64,000 bases of DNA from Oerskovia turbata (GTDB lineage Bacteria > Actinomycetota > Actinomycetes > Actinomycetales > Cellulomonadaceae), in assembly GCF_000718325.1 (NCBI RefSeq), contig NZ_JOFV01000017.1:14067-78066 (forward strand), written 5' to 3'. Below the pieces are notes generated by a model that did no database searches, had not been told where the DNA came from, and saw only the letters and a program-made list of their open reading frames with translations. Positions 25,983 to 37,539 of the stretch are shown piece after piece. The position numbers and the translations under genes are program-made. Within the stretch, counting starts at the first letter, position 1. Each line of letters begins with the position of its first letter.

Positions 25983-27428
25983 ATGAACATCGCGCTGAAG
26001 TACGCCGCTCTCTCCGACGTGGGCCTGGTCCGGTCGAACAACCAGGACTCGGGCTACGCGGGTCCGCACCTCGTCGTCGTGGCGGACGGGATGGGCGGTC
26101 ACGCCGGGGGCGACGTCGCGTCGTCGCTCGCCGTGGCGGCTCTCGCCCCGCTCGACGGCGAGTCGCACGGCCCCGACGAGGCCCTCGCCCTGCTGGAGTC
26201 GTCGATCGACAACGCCCGCCTCGACCTGGTCGAGCGCAGCGAGCAGACACCTGAGCTCGCGGGCATGGGCACGACCGTCACGGCCCTGCTGCGCAGCGGC
26301 AACACGCTCGCGATGGCGCACCTCGGCGACTCGCGCGCGTACCTGCTGCGCGACGGGGTCCTGAACCAGGTCACGACCGACCACACGTTCGTCCAGCACC
26401 TGGTCGACACGGGCCGCATCACCCCGGAGGAGGCCGAGTACCACCCGCAGCGCAACGTCGTGATGCGGGTCCTCGGCGACTTCGACGTCGACCTGACGCC
26501 CGACATGTCGGTCCGCGAGGCCCGGCCGGGTGACCGCTGGATGCTCTGCTCCGACGGCCTCTCGGGTTTCGTCAGCCTCGAGACGCTCGAGCAGACCCTG
26601 GTCGCGGTCGAGGACACCGACGAGTGCGCCGAGCGACTCCTGCACCTCGCGCTGCGCGCGGGCAGCACGGACAACGTGACGGTCGTCGTCGTCGACGTCG
26701 TCGACCTGGACACCCTGCCCGACGGCGCCGGACCCTCGACGGCACCGGTCGTCGTCGGCTCTGCGGCGATCGACCGCGACCGCCCGACGTCCGCCCAGGA
26801 CGGTCCGGCCGCGCGGGCGGCCTCGCTCGTCGCGACGGCGAGCGCCGCCCAGCAGCAGGCCGCCGCGGACGAGGAGCCCACCGACACCTCCCAGGCCCTG
26901 CCCGACGGCACGGAAGGTACCGCGGTCCCGGCCGGCGACGACGCGGACGTGCGGCCCGCCAGGCGCACCCGGCGATGGATCGCCCCGGTGGTGACCCTCG
27001 TCGTCCTGGCGGTGATCGGTGCCGGCGCCCTGTACGGGTACCGCTGGACCCAGGAGCAGTACTACGTGGGTGTCGCCGACGGCCAGGTCGCGGTCTTCCG
27101 CGGCGTCCCGACGAGCGCGGGACCGCTCACGCTGTCGACCCCGGTCAAGCTCACGGGGGACAAGGTCGACGACCTGCCGCCGTACGTCGTCGACCGCCTG
27201 CACGAGACCATCAGCGCCACGTCGCTCGACGACGCCCTCGAACGCGCGACCCGTCTGGTGGCCGACGCCCAGACCGACACCGGCTCCGAGACCACGGAGC
27301 AGCCCGCGGCCCCCGCGGACACCGCGACGGTGCCACCCGTCGACCCGGCAGCACCGCTCGATCCGGCAGCCCCCGTCGATCCGGCAGCCCCTCCGGCTGA
27401 CACCACGGTCCCCCCGGCGGCGCCCTGA
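25983..27428 (+). CDS. pstP: PP2C-type Ser/Thr phosphatase PstP
   Basis: A 481-residue membrane phosphatase. The catalytic domain (1-245) has the metal-binding motifs VRSNNQDSGY, VVADGMGGHAGGDVAS, LCSDGL and GSTDNVT. A disordered linker leads to one membrane segment (WIAPVVTLVVLAVIGAGALY, about 325-345) and an extracytoplasmic tail. The tail ends in a repeated VDPAAP/LDPAAP segment encoded by direct DNA repeats. It dephosphorylates PknA/PknB and their substrates. It overlaps rodA by one base (TGATG). Confidence 0.95.
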   Translation: MNIALKYAALSDVGLVRSNNQDSGYAGPHLVVVADGMGGHAGGDVASSLAVAALAPLDGESHGPDEALALLESSIDNARLDLVERSEQTPELAGMGTTVTALLRSGNTLAMAHLGDSRAYLLRDGVLNQVTTDHTFVQHLVDTGRITPEEAEYHPQRNVVMRVLGDFDVDLTPDMSVREARPGDRWMLCSDGLSGFVSLETLEQTLVAVEDTDECAERLLHLALRAGSTDNVTVVVVDVVDLDTLPDGAGPSTAPVVVGSAAIDRDRPTSAQDGPAARAASLVATASAAQQQAAADEEPTDTSQALPDGTEGTAVPAGDDADVRPARRTRRWIAPVVTLVVLAVIGAGALYGYRWTQEQYYVGVADGQVAVFRGVPTSAGPLTLSTPVKLTGDKVDDLPPYVVDRLHETISATSLDDALERATRLVADAQTDTGSETTEQPAAPADTATVPPVDPAAPLDPAAPVDPAAPPADTTVPPAAP

Positions 27429-29035
27429 TGGCCACGGTCGAGCCGCACACCGCACCCTCCACGAGGCGCCCGTCGCGCCGGGCCGAGGCGGGCCTGCTCG
27501 TGCTCGCCCTCGTGATCGGCATCGGCGCCTACGCCTCGGTCGGGTTCGGGCTCCAGGACGCGCTCCCGGACGACTTCGTCGTCCACAGCCTGGTCCTGGT
27601 CGTGCTCGCCGTGGGCGCGCACGTGGTCCTGCGGATCAAGGCGCCCTACGCGGACCAGGTGATCCTGCCGGTCGTGGTCGCGCTCAACGGCATCGGCCTC
27701 GCGATGATCGGTCGTATCGCCATCGGCGGCTCGCTCGTCGGGTCCCCGTCGGACCTCGCCTCGAAGCAGCTCATGTGGACAGTGCTCGGCGTCGTCGCGG
27801 CGTGCGGCGTCGTCTGGCTGCTCAAGGACCACCGGACCCTGCGCAAGTACTCGTACACGGCGATGATCGTCGGCCTGGTGCTCGTCGTCCTGCCGTTGCT
27901 CCCGGTCATCGGCCGCAACATCAACGGCGCCCGCATCTGGGTCAACATCGCGGGCATGTCGCTCCAGCCCGCCGAGTTCGCGAAGATCGCCTTCGCGATC
28001 TTCTTCGCGGGCTACCTCGTGACCAACCGGGACACGCTCGCGCTCGCCGGTCCCAAGGTCCTCGGGCTCCAGCTGCCGCGCCTGCGCGACCTCGGCCCGC
28101 TCGTCATCGTGTGGGCAGCCTCCCTCGCGGTCCTCATCTTCGAGCGCGACCTGGGTACCTCGCTCCTGTTCTTCGGCCTGTTCGTCGCCATGCTGTACAT
28201 CGCGACCGAGCGGTTCAGCTGGGTCGCGATCGGCCTGAGCATGTTCGCGGTGGGTGCGGTCGTCGCCGCGTCGGCGTTCCCCCACGTCCAGGCGCGCGTC
28301 GACGTGTGGCTCAACCCGCTGGCCCCCGAGATCTTCGGCCGCGACCCGGGAGGCTCGGGCCAGCTCGTGGGCGGGATGTTCGGGCTCGCGAACGGCGGGT
28401 TGACCGGCACCGGCTGGGGGCAGGGCTACCCGCGCCTCGTGCCGTACGCCTACTCGGACTTCATCTACACGTCCCTCGGTGAGGAGCTCGGGCTCGCAGG
28501 TCTGCTCGCGATCCTCGTGATGTACCTCGTGCTCGTCGAGCGCGGACTACGGACCGCGATCGGCGTGCGCGACGGGTTCGGCAAGCTCCTCGCGGGCGGT
28601 CTCGCGTTCGTCATGGCGTGGCAGCTCTTCGTCGTGATCGGCGGGATCACCCGCATCATCCCGCTCACCGGTCTGACCATGCCGTTCGTCGCGCAGGGCG
28701 GTTCGTCGCTGCTCGCGAACTGGCTCGTGGTCGGCCTGCTGCTCCGGATCTCCGACAACGCGCGCCGCCCGTCGTCCCTCCCCGTGCGCGGCCAGGTCGC
28801 CCCGTCGCAGGCGGCGACCGGTCCGACCACTGGCAGCCAGCCCGTCGCGGTGGGAGCGGGCTCCCAGGTCGCCGTCGAGGCGGGCGAGGCGAGCGCCGTC
28901 GTCGGGCCCTCGCGTGGTGCTCCCTCCCAGGACCTGCCCACGCAGGTCGTGCGCACCGACCGCCCCCAGGACGGTGGCGACCCGATGACCGGGGCGACCG
29001 AGATCATCGACGACACCGAGCGGAAGAACCTGTGA
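27428..29035 (+). CDS. rodA: FtsW/RodA/SpoVE-family peptidoglycan polymerase
   Basis: A 535-residue SEDS glycosyltransferase with about ten to twelve membrane segments. Family motifs include GRNINGARIWV near the first conserved loop, a large extracytoplasmic loop with GQGYPRLVPYAYSDFI, and the C-terminal GGSSLLANWLVVGLLLRIS. It polymerises lipid II at the elongation site with the PBP encoded next. The C-terminal 80 residues are a soluble low-complexity tail, a possible kinase target. Start ATG overlaps the pstP stop and its stop overlaps pbpA. Confidence 0.95.
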   Translation: MATVEPHTAPSTRRPSRRAEAGLLVLALVIGIGAYASVGFGLQDALPDDFVVHSLVLVVLAVGAHVVLRIKAPYADQVILPVVVALNGIGLAMIGRIAIGGSLVGSPSDLASKQLMWTVLGVVAACGVVWLLKDHRTLRKYSYTAMIVGLVLVVLPLLPVIGRNINGARIWVNIAGMSLQPAEFAKIAFAIFFAGYLVTNRDTLALAGPKVLGLQLPRLRDLGPLVIVWAASLAVLIFERDLGTSLLFFGLFVAMLYIATERFSWVAIGLSMFAVGAVVAASAFPHVQARVDVWLNPLAPEIFGRDPGGSGQLVGGMFGLANGGLTGTGWGQGYPRLVPYAYSDFIYTSLGEELGLAGLLAILVMYLVLVERGLRTAIGVRDGFGKLLAGGLAFVMAWQLFVVIGGITRIIPLTGLTMPFVAQGGSSLLANWLVVGLLLRISDNARRPSSLPVRGQVAPSQAATGPTTGSQPVAVGAGSQVAVEAGEASAVVGPSRGAPSQDLPTQVVRTDRPQDGGDPMTGATEIIDDTERKNL

Positions 29036-30491
29036 ACGTCCCCCTGCGCCGCGTGGCGACCGTCGTGCTCGTCATGTTCCTGGCGCTCATGGTCTCGACC
29101 ACCTACATCCAGTTCGTCCAGGCGGACTCGCTCAACGACGACCCGCGCAACAAGCGCCAGGTGTACCGCGAGTACGGGAACTTCCGCGGGCCCATCGTCG
29201 TCGCGGGGGAGTCGGTCGCGCTCTCGACCCCGGTCGACGACCCGTACGGCTACCAGCGTTCCTACACCAACGGGCCCGTGTTCGGGCACGTCACCGGGTT
29301 CTTCTCGATCGTCAACGGCACGTCCGCGATCGAGCGCAGCGAGAACGCGTTCCTCAACGGCCAGGCGAGCACGCTGTGGATCGACCGGCTCCAGGGCATG
29401 ATCACCGGCCAGAAGCCTCAGGGGGCGTCGGTCGAGCTCACGATCGACCCCGCGGCACAGCAGGCCGCGTACGACGCGCTGGGTGAGCAGCGTGGCGCCG
29501 TCGTCGCGATCGAGCCGTCGACCGGGAAGATCCTCGCCCTGGTCTCCAAGCCGTCCTACGACCCGAACGTCCTCGCGAGCCACGACACCAAGGCTGCGAG
29601 CGAGGCCTACACGTCCCTCATCAACGCCGACGGCGACCCGCTCGTCAACCGGGCCATCGCGGGCAACACGTACCCGCCCGGCTCGACGTTCAAGGTCGTG
29701 ACCTCGGCGGCGGCCCTCGAGTCCGGGCAGTACACGCCGGACACGGTGGTTCCCGCCCCGGACGAGTACCAGTACCCGAACTCGACGAGGACGCTCCTGA
29801 ACTTCGGCGGCACCCGCTGCTCCCCGACGGGCGAGCAGACGCTCGCGGACGCCCTGCGGATCTCGTGCAACACGGCGTTCGCGGACCTCGGCGTCACGCT
29901 CGGTGACGAGGCCGTCCGGGACCAGGCCGAGGCCTTCGGGTTCGACACGGACCTCTCCGTCCCCATGACGGTCACGCCCAGCCGTTTCCCGTCCACGGAG
30001 GTCACCGACGACGCGGCGGAGCTCGCGCGTGCCTCGATCGGCCAGGGCGAGGTCAAGGTCACGCCCCTGCAGATGGCCATGGTGTCGGCCGCGATCGCCA
30101 ACGGCGGCAAGCAGATGACGCCCTACACGGTGCAGACGGTCCGGGGAGCGGACCTCGACGTGGTCGAGCAGACCGAGCCGTCGCTCCTGCGCACGTCGGT
30201 CTCCCCGACGGTCTCCCAGCAGCTCACGTCGATGATGGTCGGGGTCGTGGACAACGGCTCGGGCAAGCCCGCGCGCATCCCCGGCGTCCAGGTCGCCGGG
30301 AAGACCGGCACGGCCGAGAACGACCCGGAGAAGGCCCCGCACGCATGGTTCACGGGCTTCGCCCCCGCCGACGCCCCGCAGGTCGCGGTCGCGGTGATCG
30401 TCGAGAACGGCGGTGACAGCGGCAACGAGGCCACGGGTGGCGCCGTGGCTGCTCCGATCGCGAAGGCAGTCATGGAGGCGGTGTTGAACAC

Positions 30492-30495
<4 letters not shown>
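29032..30495 (+). CDS. pbpA: Class B penicillin-binding protein PbpA
   Basis: A 487-residue transpeptidase. After one N-terminal membrane segment (VATVVLVMFLALMVSTTYI) comes a dimerisation region and then the transpeptidase domain. The active-site motifs are STFK (SxxK), SCN and KTG (GKTGTAEN). GTG at 29032 overlaps the rodA stop (GTGA). It cross-links glycan made by the adjacent RodA; this pairing is standard in actinobacteria. Confidence 0.96.
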
Positions 30496-32219
<1,724 letters not shown>

Positions 32220-34289
32220 GTGGTGGACAACGCTCCCCGGGTACTCGCCGGCCGGTACGAGGTCGGTGAGCTCATCGGCCGAGGCGGTATGGCCGAGGTG
32301 CACATCGGCCACGACACCCGTCTCGGACGGACCGTGGCGATCAAGATCCTGCGCTCGGACCTCGCGCGCGACCCGTCGTTCCTGGCCCGGTTCCGCCGAG
32401 AGGCACAGGCCGCAGCGGCGCTGAACCACCCCGCGATCGTCGCGGTCTACGACACGGGTGAGGACACCCACGTCGAGCCCGGCGGCGGGACGGCGCACGT
32501 GCCGTTCATCGTCATGGAGTACGTCGAGGGCCACACGGTCCGCGACATCCTCGGCGACGGCCAGGCCGTCCCGATCGACGAGGCCATCGAGATCACCGCG
32601 GGCGTGCTGTCGGCCCTCGAGTACTCCCACCACGCCGGCATCGTGCACCGCGACATCAAGCCCGCCAACGTCATGATCACGCCGACCGGCGCCGTCAAGG
32701 TCATGGACTTCGGCATCGCCCGTGCCGTCGCGGACTCCGCGGCGACCATGACGCAGACGCACGCCGTGATCGGCACCGCGCAGTACCTGTCACCCGAGCA
32801 GGCCCGCGGTGAGACGGTCGACGCGCGCAGCGACCTGTACTCCACGGGCTGCCTGCTCTTCGAGCTCCTCACGGGGCGTCCCCCGTTCATCGGCGACTCA
32901 CCGGTCGCCGTGGCGTACCAGCACGTGCGCGAGGCCCCCGCGAAGCCGAGCGACCTCGCCCCGGACGTCCCCGAGGTCCTCGACCGCATCACGCTCAAGG
33001 CGCTCGCCAAGGAACGCACGGCCCGCTACAGCAGCGCCGCCGAGTTCCGCAACGACCTGGAGAACGCCGTCCGTGGGGGGCACATCACCGCGCCCGCGCT
33101 CGGCGTGGCAGCGGCTGCTGCCGCAGGTGCCGCGGCTCTCGCCGCGACCCAGGTGCAGGGCCCCCTCGAGAACGCGACGCAGGTCATGAGTCCGGCCGTC
33201 GCGGGTCCGCCGAACCCGTGGGAGACCACCGGGGTCCCCGCCGCCGTCCCCCCGGGACAGCCCGGCGGGCCGCTCACCGAGGGCGAGCCCGACGACGAGG
33301 GGTCGGGCAAGAAGCGCGGCCTCATGTGGGCGCTCATCGCCGTGGGCGCGGTCGCGATCGCCGCGATCATCACGATGTTCCTGCTCAACCAGCAGCCCCC
33401 TGAGCCGAAGATGGTCACCGTCCCGCCGTTCAGCGCGACCACGACACCGGAACAGGCCGAGCAAGCCCTCGACGAGGTGGGGCTCACGTTCCTGAAGGCG
33501 ATCGACCAGGAGTCGGACCTTCCGAAGGACACGTTCGTCAGCTCGACCCCCCCGAGCGGCGAGTCCGTCGAGGAGGGGACCGAGGTCACGGTGTACTTCT
33601 CGGCGGGCCCTGACGCCGTGATCGTCCCGGACGTCGCGGGCCTGACCCAGGAGCAGGCTCGCGCCGAGATCGAGAACGCCGGACTCGTGGTCGACCCGAC
33701 GGTCGACCAGGAGGACAACGGCACCGTGAAGAAGGGGCTGGTCACCCGGACCGACCCTGCGGCCAGTGCGAGCGCCCCGGCAGGATCGTCGGTCAAGATC
33801 TTCATCTCGAGCGGCCTCATCAACATCCCGGAACTGGTCGGCCTTCCGCAGGCCGACGCGGAAGCGGCCTTGGACGACCTCGACCTCAGCTACGCGATCG
33901 TCGAGGAGGAGAGCACCAAGACCGAGGGCACGGTCATCAAGCAGAACCCGGGCCCGGGCCCGGGCAAGCAAGGCCAGAAGGTCACGCTGACCATCGCCGA
34001 GGCCCCCGCGCCGACGGGTCCGGAGATGACGAACGTGCCCGACGTGGTGGGGATGACGCGTGAGGAAGCCATCGAGGCGCTCGGCGGCCGCCAGCTCAAC
34101 CCTGGCAACATCACCGAGAAGGAGTCCGCCACGGTCCCGAAGGGCCGGGTCATCTCGTCCAACCCTGAGAAGGATGCCGTCCTCGAAGAGGGAGCGAAGG
34201 TCGACCTCGTGATCTCGAGCGGGCCGCCCGCCGGCGGCGGGAACGGCGGCGGCGGGGACGACGGAGGCGGCGGGAACTCGACCCCGTGA
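32220..34289 (+). CDS. pknB: Ser/Thr protein kinase PknB with four PASTA domains
   Basis: A 689-residue receptor kinase. The kinase domain (about 12-270) has IGRGGMAEVHIGHD, VAIKIL, HRDIKPANV and DFGIA. One membrane segment (GLMWALIAVGAVAIAAIITM) lies near residue 370. Outside the cell are four PASTA repeats, seen from VPPFSATTT, VPDVAGLTQ, IPELVGLPQ and VPDVVGMTR, which in this family bind muropeptides or lipid II. The C-terminus is a Gly-rich tail. GTG codons at 32220 and 32223 are both possible; the first abuts the pknA stop. Confidence 0.96.
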   Translation: MVDNAPRVLAGRYEVGELIGRGGMAEVHIGHDTRLGRTVAIKILRSDLARDPSFLARFRREAQAAAALNHPAIVAVYDTGEDTHVEPGGGTAHVPFIVMEYVEGHTVRDILGDGQAVPIDEAIEITAGVLSALEYSHHAGIVHRDIKPANVMITPTGAVKVMDFGIARAVADSAATMTQTHAVIGTAQYLSPEQARGETVDARSDLYSTGCLLFELLTGRPPFIGDSPVAVAYQHVREAPAKPSDLAPDVPEVLDRITLKALAKERTARYSSAAEFRNDLENAVRGGHITAPALGVAAAAAAGAAALAATQVQGPLENATQVMSPAVAGPPNPWETTGVPAAVPPGQPGGPLTEGEPDDEGSGKKRGLMWALIAVGAVAIAAIITMFLLNQQPPEPKMVTVPPFSATTTPEQAEQALDEVGLTFLKAIDQESDLPKDTFVSSTPPSGESVEEGTEVTVYFSAGPDAVIVPDVAGLTQEQARAEIENAGLVVDPTVDQEDNGTVKKGLVTRTDPAASASAPAGSSVKIFISSGLINIPELVGLPQADAEAALDDLDLSYAIVEEESTKTEGTVIKQNPGPGPGKQGQKVTLTIAEAPAPTGPEMTNVPDVVGMTREEAIEALGGRQLNPGNITEKESATVPKGRVISSNPEKDAVLEEGAKVDLVISSGPPAGGGNGGGGDDGGGGNSTP

Positions 34290-34320
34290 CGACCCGTCAC
34301 GAGCCGTAGGACGACGACGT

Positions 34321-34356
34321 GCGAGGGCCCGGCACCCTGTGGTGCCGGGCCCTCGC
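34321..34356. terminator. Hairpin terminator between pknB and pabA
   Basis: A 16-bp perfect stem (GCGAGGGCCCGGCACC...) with a short loop, placed between convergent genes. There is no clear T-run; it probably works on both strands. Confidence 0.75.
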
Positions 34357-34467
34357 ACGCGTGGTGCAGGTGTCGAGGCGACACGGCAGCTGACCTACGG
34401 CGCCCGTCCGCCCCGGGCCGACCTCTCGGCCCGCAGCGCCCCCTCAGCAGACCCTGCCGGCGCCCCT

Positions 34468-35115
34468 TCAGCGGCGCACGAGCGGCGCGAGGCCCTCCGA
34501 GCGCTCGACGGCGTCCGACGCCCCGCACAGCGTGAGCCAGTTCGCGAGCAGCCGGTGCCCGCCCTCGGTCAGCACCGACTCGGGGTGGAACTGGACGCCG
34601 TGCAGCGGCAGGTCGCGGTGCTGGAGGGCCATGACGACCCCGCTCTGCGTCGCGGCGGTCACGACCAGCTCGGCCGGAACCGTCGCGGGGACGACCGCGA
34701 GCGAGTGGTAGCGCGTCGCGGTGAAGGGAGAGGCGAGGCCCGCGAGCACGCCCGTGTCCTCGTGCTCGACGAGGCTCGTCTTGCCGTGCATGAGCTCGGG
34801 GGCGTGCGTCACGGTCGCGCCGTACACCTCGGCGAGCGCCTGATGGCCCAGGCAGACGCCGAGCATCGGCGTGCGCGAGGCGGCGCACGCCCGGATCACG
34901 TCCTCGCTCTGCCCTGCCTCGGCGGGGGTGCCGGGACCGGGCGAGACGAGGACGCCGTCGAACGCGCCGTCGTCGTCCCGGAAACGGCCGTCCGCGCCCA
35001 CGGCAGGGACGGCGTCGTTGCGCACGACGACCGTGCGGGCACCCAGCTGGTTCAGGTACCCCACGATCGTGTAGACGAACGAGTCGTAGTTGTCCACGAC
35101 GAGGATGCGGACCAT
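34468..35115 (-). CDS. pabA: Anthranilate/aminodeoxychorismate synthase component II
   Basis: A 215-residue class I glutamine amidotransferase. The triad is the cysteine in MLGVCLGHQALAE plus HPES near the C-terminus (VQFHPESVLT). The oxyanion segment reads SPGPGTP. It supplies ammonia for anthranilate (tryptophan) or aminodeoxychorismate (folate) synthesis. In actinobacteria the copy beside pknB and sortase E is generally annotated as pabA/trpG, and it may serve both pathways. It lies 3 bases downstream of the small membrane-protein gene. Confidence 0.9.
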   Translation of the reverse strand: MVRILVVDNYDSFVYTIVGYLNQLGARTVVVRNDAVPAVGADGRFRDDDGAFDGVLVSPGPGTPAEAGQSEDVIRACAASRTPMLGVCLGHQALAEVYGATVTHAPELMHGKTSLVEHEDTGVLAGLASPFTATRYHSLAVVPATVPAELVVTAATQSGVVMALQHRDLPLHGVQFHPESVLTEGGHRLLANWLTLCGASDAVERSEGLAPLVRR

Positions 35116-35118
35116 CCC

Positions 35119-35289
35119 TTACCCACCTGTTCCTTCGACGGTCGTTTCGTTGAACGGCATGTACTCGGCGACGATCGGGAAGAGCCACTCGAAGCACACG
35201 AGCACCACGGCCGCTGCGAGGACGAGCAGCAGCAGCACCCGGAGCCACGCCGGACCTGGCAGCACACGCCAGAGCGCTCCATACATCAT
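35119..35289 (-). CDS. Small conserved membrane protein
   Basis: A 56-residue protein with one membrane segment (LRVLLLLVLAAAVVLVCFEWLF) and a short external tail (PIVAEYMPFNETTVEGTGG). ATG at 35289 overlaps the sortase stop (ATGA), and the stop sits 3 bases from pabA. Such a small gene between sortase E and pabA is common in Micrococcales. Function unknown. Confidence 0.88.
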   Translation of the reverse strand: MMYGALWRVLPGPAWLRVLLLLVLAAAVVLVCFEWLFPIVAEYMPFNETTVEGTGG

Positions 35290-36164
35290 CGTCCCCCGTT
35301 CGTCGGGCCGGTCACGGTGTCCACGGCGCGCGCCCCTGCGCGTCCCGCAGGAGCGGGCCCGTCGGCGCCCTCGGCAGCCTCCGGGGGCGCCGCGACGAGC
35401 TCGTCGGGCACGTGGCCCACGAGGTCGGGCGGCAGCCCGTCGGCGACGGGCAGCCAGTAGTCGAGCTCGGCGTGCACGATGAACCGCTCCTGCAGGGAGT
35501 TCAGGCCGATCGGGTGGCACGTCGTGAGCGTCAGGAAACGTTGCGTCGGTTCGACGCCCGGCTCGCCGGGGACGGGCGCGATGACCTCGACCTGGTGCGG
35601 CTGGACGACGAAACCCTCGGCCACGCGGTACACGTACCAGGTGTCGTCCGAGCGGACCACGAGCGGGTCGCCGACCTCGAGCTCCTCGACCCGGTGGAAC
35701 GGGGCCCCGTACGTCATGCGGTGCGCGGCGAGCGAGAAGTTGCCCACGGCTCCGGGCATGGCCGTCTCGGGGTAGTGGCCCGCCATCGCCTTGTCGAGGA
35801 TCGTGCGCTTGTCCGTCCCCTGCGCGAGCGGGATCACGGCGTCGTCCCAGCGCGGGACGAAGAGCTGACCGAACACGTCACCGACGGCGGGCTGCTCGGC
35901 GACCGGTGGCTCGTCGCGCCGGACCTCGACGGCCTCGTCCGTGGGTACTTCCCATCCCATGCTCTGCAGGACCTCTGCCTGCTCGCGAGCCCCCTGGACG
36001 TCCGTCCACCAGAGCTGCCACACGACGAACAGGCCGAGGAGGGCACCCACGGTGATCAGGGCCTCGCCGACGACCCCGGCGACCGTCGAGACGGCGCTGC
36101 GGCGGGCGCGCGGTCGGCCGCGGTCGGGGCGTACGTGGCGCACCGGTCCCGACGACGCCGTCAC
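35286..36164 (-). CDS. Class E sortase
   Basis: A 292-residue sortase. One N-terminal membrane segment (ALITVGALLGLFVVWQLWW) precedes the catalytic domain. Catalytic residues are His in NFSLAAHRMTYG, Cys in LTLTTCHP and an arginine shortly after (QERFIV). Class E enzymes anchor housekeeping proteins to peptidoglycan in high-GC Gram-positives, typically through LAXTG signals. The C-terminus has an extra Pro/Ala-rich tail. GTG at 36164 overlaps the upstream DUF881 stop. Confidence 0.93.
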   Translation of the reverse strand: MTASSGPVRHVRPDRGRPRARRSAVSTVAGVVGEALITVGALLGLFVVWQLWWTDVQGAREQAEVLQSMGWEVPTDEAVEVRRDEPPVAEQPAVGDVFGQLFVPRWDDAVIPLAQGTDKRTILDKAMAGHYPETAMPGAVGNFSLAAHRMTYGAPFHRVEELEVGDPLVVRSDDTWYVYRVAEGFVVQPHQVEVIAPVPGEPGVEPTQRFLTLTTCHPIGLNSLQERFIVHAELDYWLPVADGLPPDLVGHVPDELVAAPPEAAEGADGPAPAGRAGARAVDTVTGPTNGGR

Positions 36165-37009
36165 GCCTGGTCCTTCTCGCCGGGCACGCTTGCATACCGC
36201 AGGTCGGTGGAGCCCTCGAACGCAGGGATGTCCAGCGAGGTCGACTTCTCGACCTTCCACCCGAGCCCGTACGCGTCGACGTACTCCTGGTAGATGCTGA
36301 TCGCCGGCGAACGGTCGAGCGAGGCCTGGAGGGCCGCGGGGTCGCCGACGGCGGCGACGACGTACGGCGGCGAGAAGACACGCCCGTGCAGGTTGAGCAC
36401 GTTGCCGACGCAGCGGAACGCGGTCGTCGGGGTCACACGCTGGCCCTGGAGGGTCATGGCCTCCGCGCCTCCGGCCCAGAGGGCGTTGATGACGTCCTGC
36501 AGGTCCTGCTGGTGGACCACGAGGTCGTCGACGCTGGCGCTCCGGGACTGCTGGGTGGGCGGCGCGTCGTCGAGGGTCACGCTGAGGCCCGGTCCGGTGA
36601 GGGGGACCGACCCGGCCACGATCCCCGTGTTCACCACGACCTCGGGCACGGTCGGCTCGGGAGGGGCGAGCTCCTGGGCCAGGGCCGTCACCTCGGTCTC
36701 GAGCGCGACCACCTGGCCGGTCATCGTCTCGACGCGGCGTTCCTCGTTCTGCACGAGGTCGGTCAGGTTCTGGGGGTGGCGCCCGTCCTGGTTGCGAGCG
36801 AGCCGGGCGCTCGCCGTGAACATGAGTCCGGAGAGCGCGAGCACCAGGAGCACCGTGACGCCCGACCGGATGCGTCGTCCGCGGGAGGTCGGTGGTGGGC
36901 TCACCTCGGGAGCGTCGCCCTCGACGGGCGCGTCCCGGCCGCCGTCGCCCCGGACGCTGCGGTGAGGCGCGTCGAGGCTCCGGTCGTCACTCCGGTCGTC
37001 CTGGCTCAT
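36161..37009 (-). CDS. DUF881 family membrane protein
   Basis: A 282-residue protein. A disordered acidic N-terminus leads to one membrane segment (GVTVLLVLALSGLMFTASA, about 55-75), a coiled coil (NEERRVETMTGQVVALETEV) and an external DUF881 domain (VPLTGPGLSVTLDDAP, INALWAGGAEAMTLQGQRV). Family members lie near division genes and are thought to act at the envelope. ATG at 37009 has GGAGG about 11 bases upstream; the GTG four codons earlier overlaps that site and is not usable. Confidence 0.92.
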   Translation of the reverse strand: MSQDDRSDDRSLDAPHRSVRGDGGRDAPVEGDAPEVSPPPTSRGRRIRSGVTVLLVLALSGLMFTASARLARNQDGRHPQNLTDLVQNEERRVETMTGQVVALETEVTALAQELAPPEPTVPEVVVNTGIVAGSVPLTGPGLSVTLDDAPPTQQSRSASVDDLVVHQQDLQDVINALWAGGAEAMTLQGQRVTPTTAFRCVGNVLNLHGRVFSPPYVVAAVGDPAALQASLDRSPAISIYQEYVDAYGLGWKVEKSTSLDIPAFEGSTDLRYASVPGEKDQA

Positions 37010-37184
37010 TCCCTGACTCACCTCCGGTCACCGTGCACACGGCCATTCTGTCCGCCCACTACGCTAGACGTCGAATGGCGTTGCCGTTCACGACGTCGCG
37101 CAGCGCCGCTTCGTCCCACCCGACACAGCTCCTGCACAGCTCACGTGCCAGGAACACGCATACCGAGGACAGGAGCCAGCTCTC

Positions 37185-37439
37185 GTGCCCGAGTCGAAGT
37201 CCCGCAAGAAGCCAGTCAAGGTGAAGGCCCCGCAGGTGAAGAAGCCTGACACGGGCAACCCCCGCTGGCTCGTCCCGACCATGCTCTCCCTGATGCTGCT
37301 GGGCCTGGCATGGATCGTCATCTTCTACCTCACGAGCAGCGGCCTGGGGCTGCCGATCCCGGCGATCCACCAGTGGAACCTGGCGATCGGGTTCGCGCTC
37401 ATCATCGCGGGATTCGTCCTGACGACGCGCTGGAAGTAG
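37185..37439 (+). CDS. crgA: Cell-division protein CrgA
   Basis: An 84-residue protein with a basic N-terminus and two membrane segments (LVPTMLSLMLLGLAWIVIFYL and LAIGFALIIAGFVLTT) joined by the GLPIPAI loop, ending TTRWK. CrgA bridges FtsZ with FtsQ and penicillin-binding proteins in actinobacteria and inhibits septation in Streptomyces. GTG at 37185 follows CAGGAG. It is divergent from the DUF881 operon, as in relatives. Confidence 0.96.
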   Translation: MPESKSRKKPVKVKAPQVKKPDTGNPRWLVPTMLSLMLLGLAWIVIFYLTSSGLGLPIPAIHQWNLAIGFALIIAGFVLTTRWK

Positions 37440-37480
37440 CCGGTCGCACGGGTCTTCCGCCGGTCGTGGGTCTCGATGCG

Positions 37481-37510
37481 GGGTGGGTCCGCAGTGCTGC
37501 GGACCCACCC
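37481..37510 (+). terminator. Hairpin after crgA
   Basis: A 14-bp perfect stem (GGGTGGGTCCGCAG) with a two-base loop, 41 bases after the crgA stop. There is no U-run, so termination strength is uncertain. Confidence 0.7.
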
Positions 37511-37539
37511 TGTGCTCGATCCGACCTGTCGACCGAGGC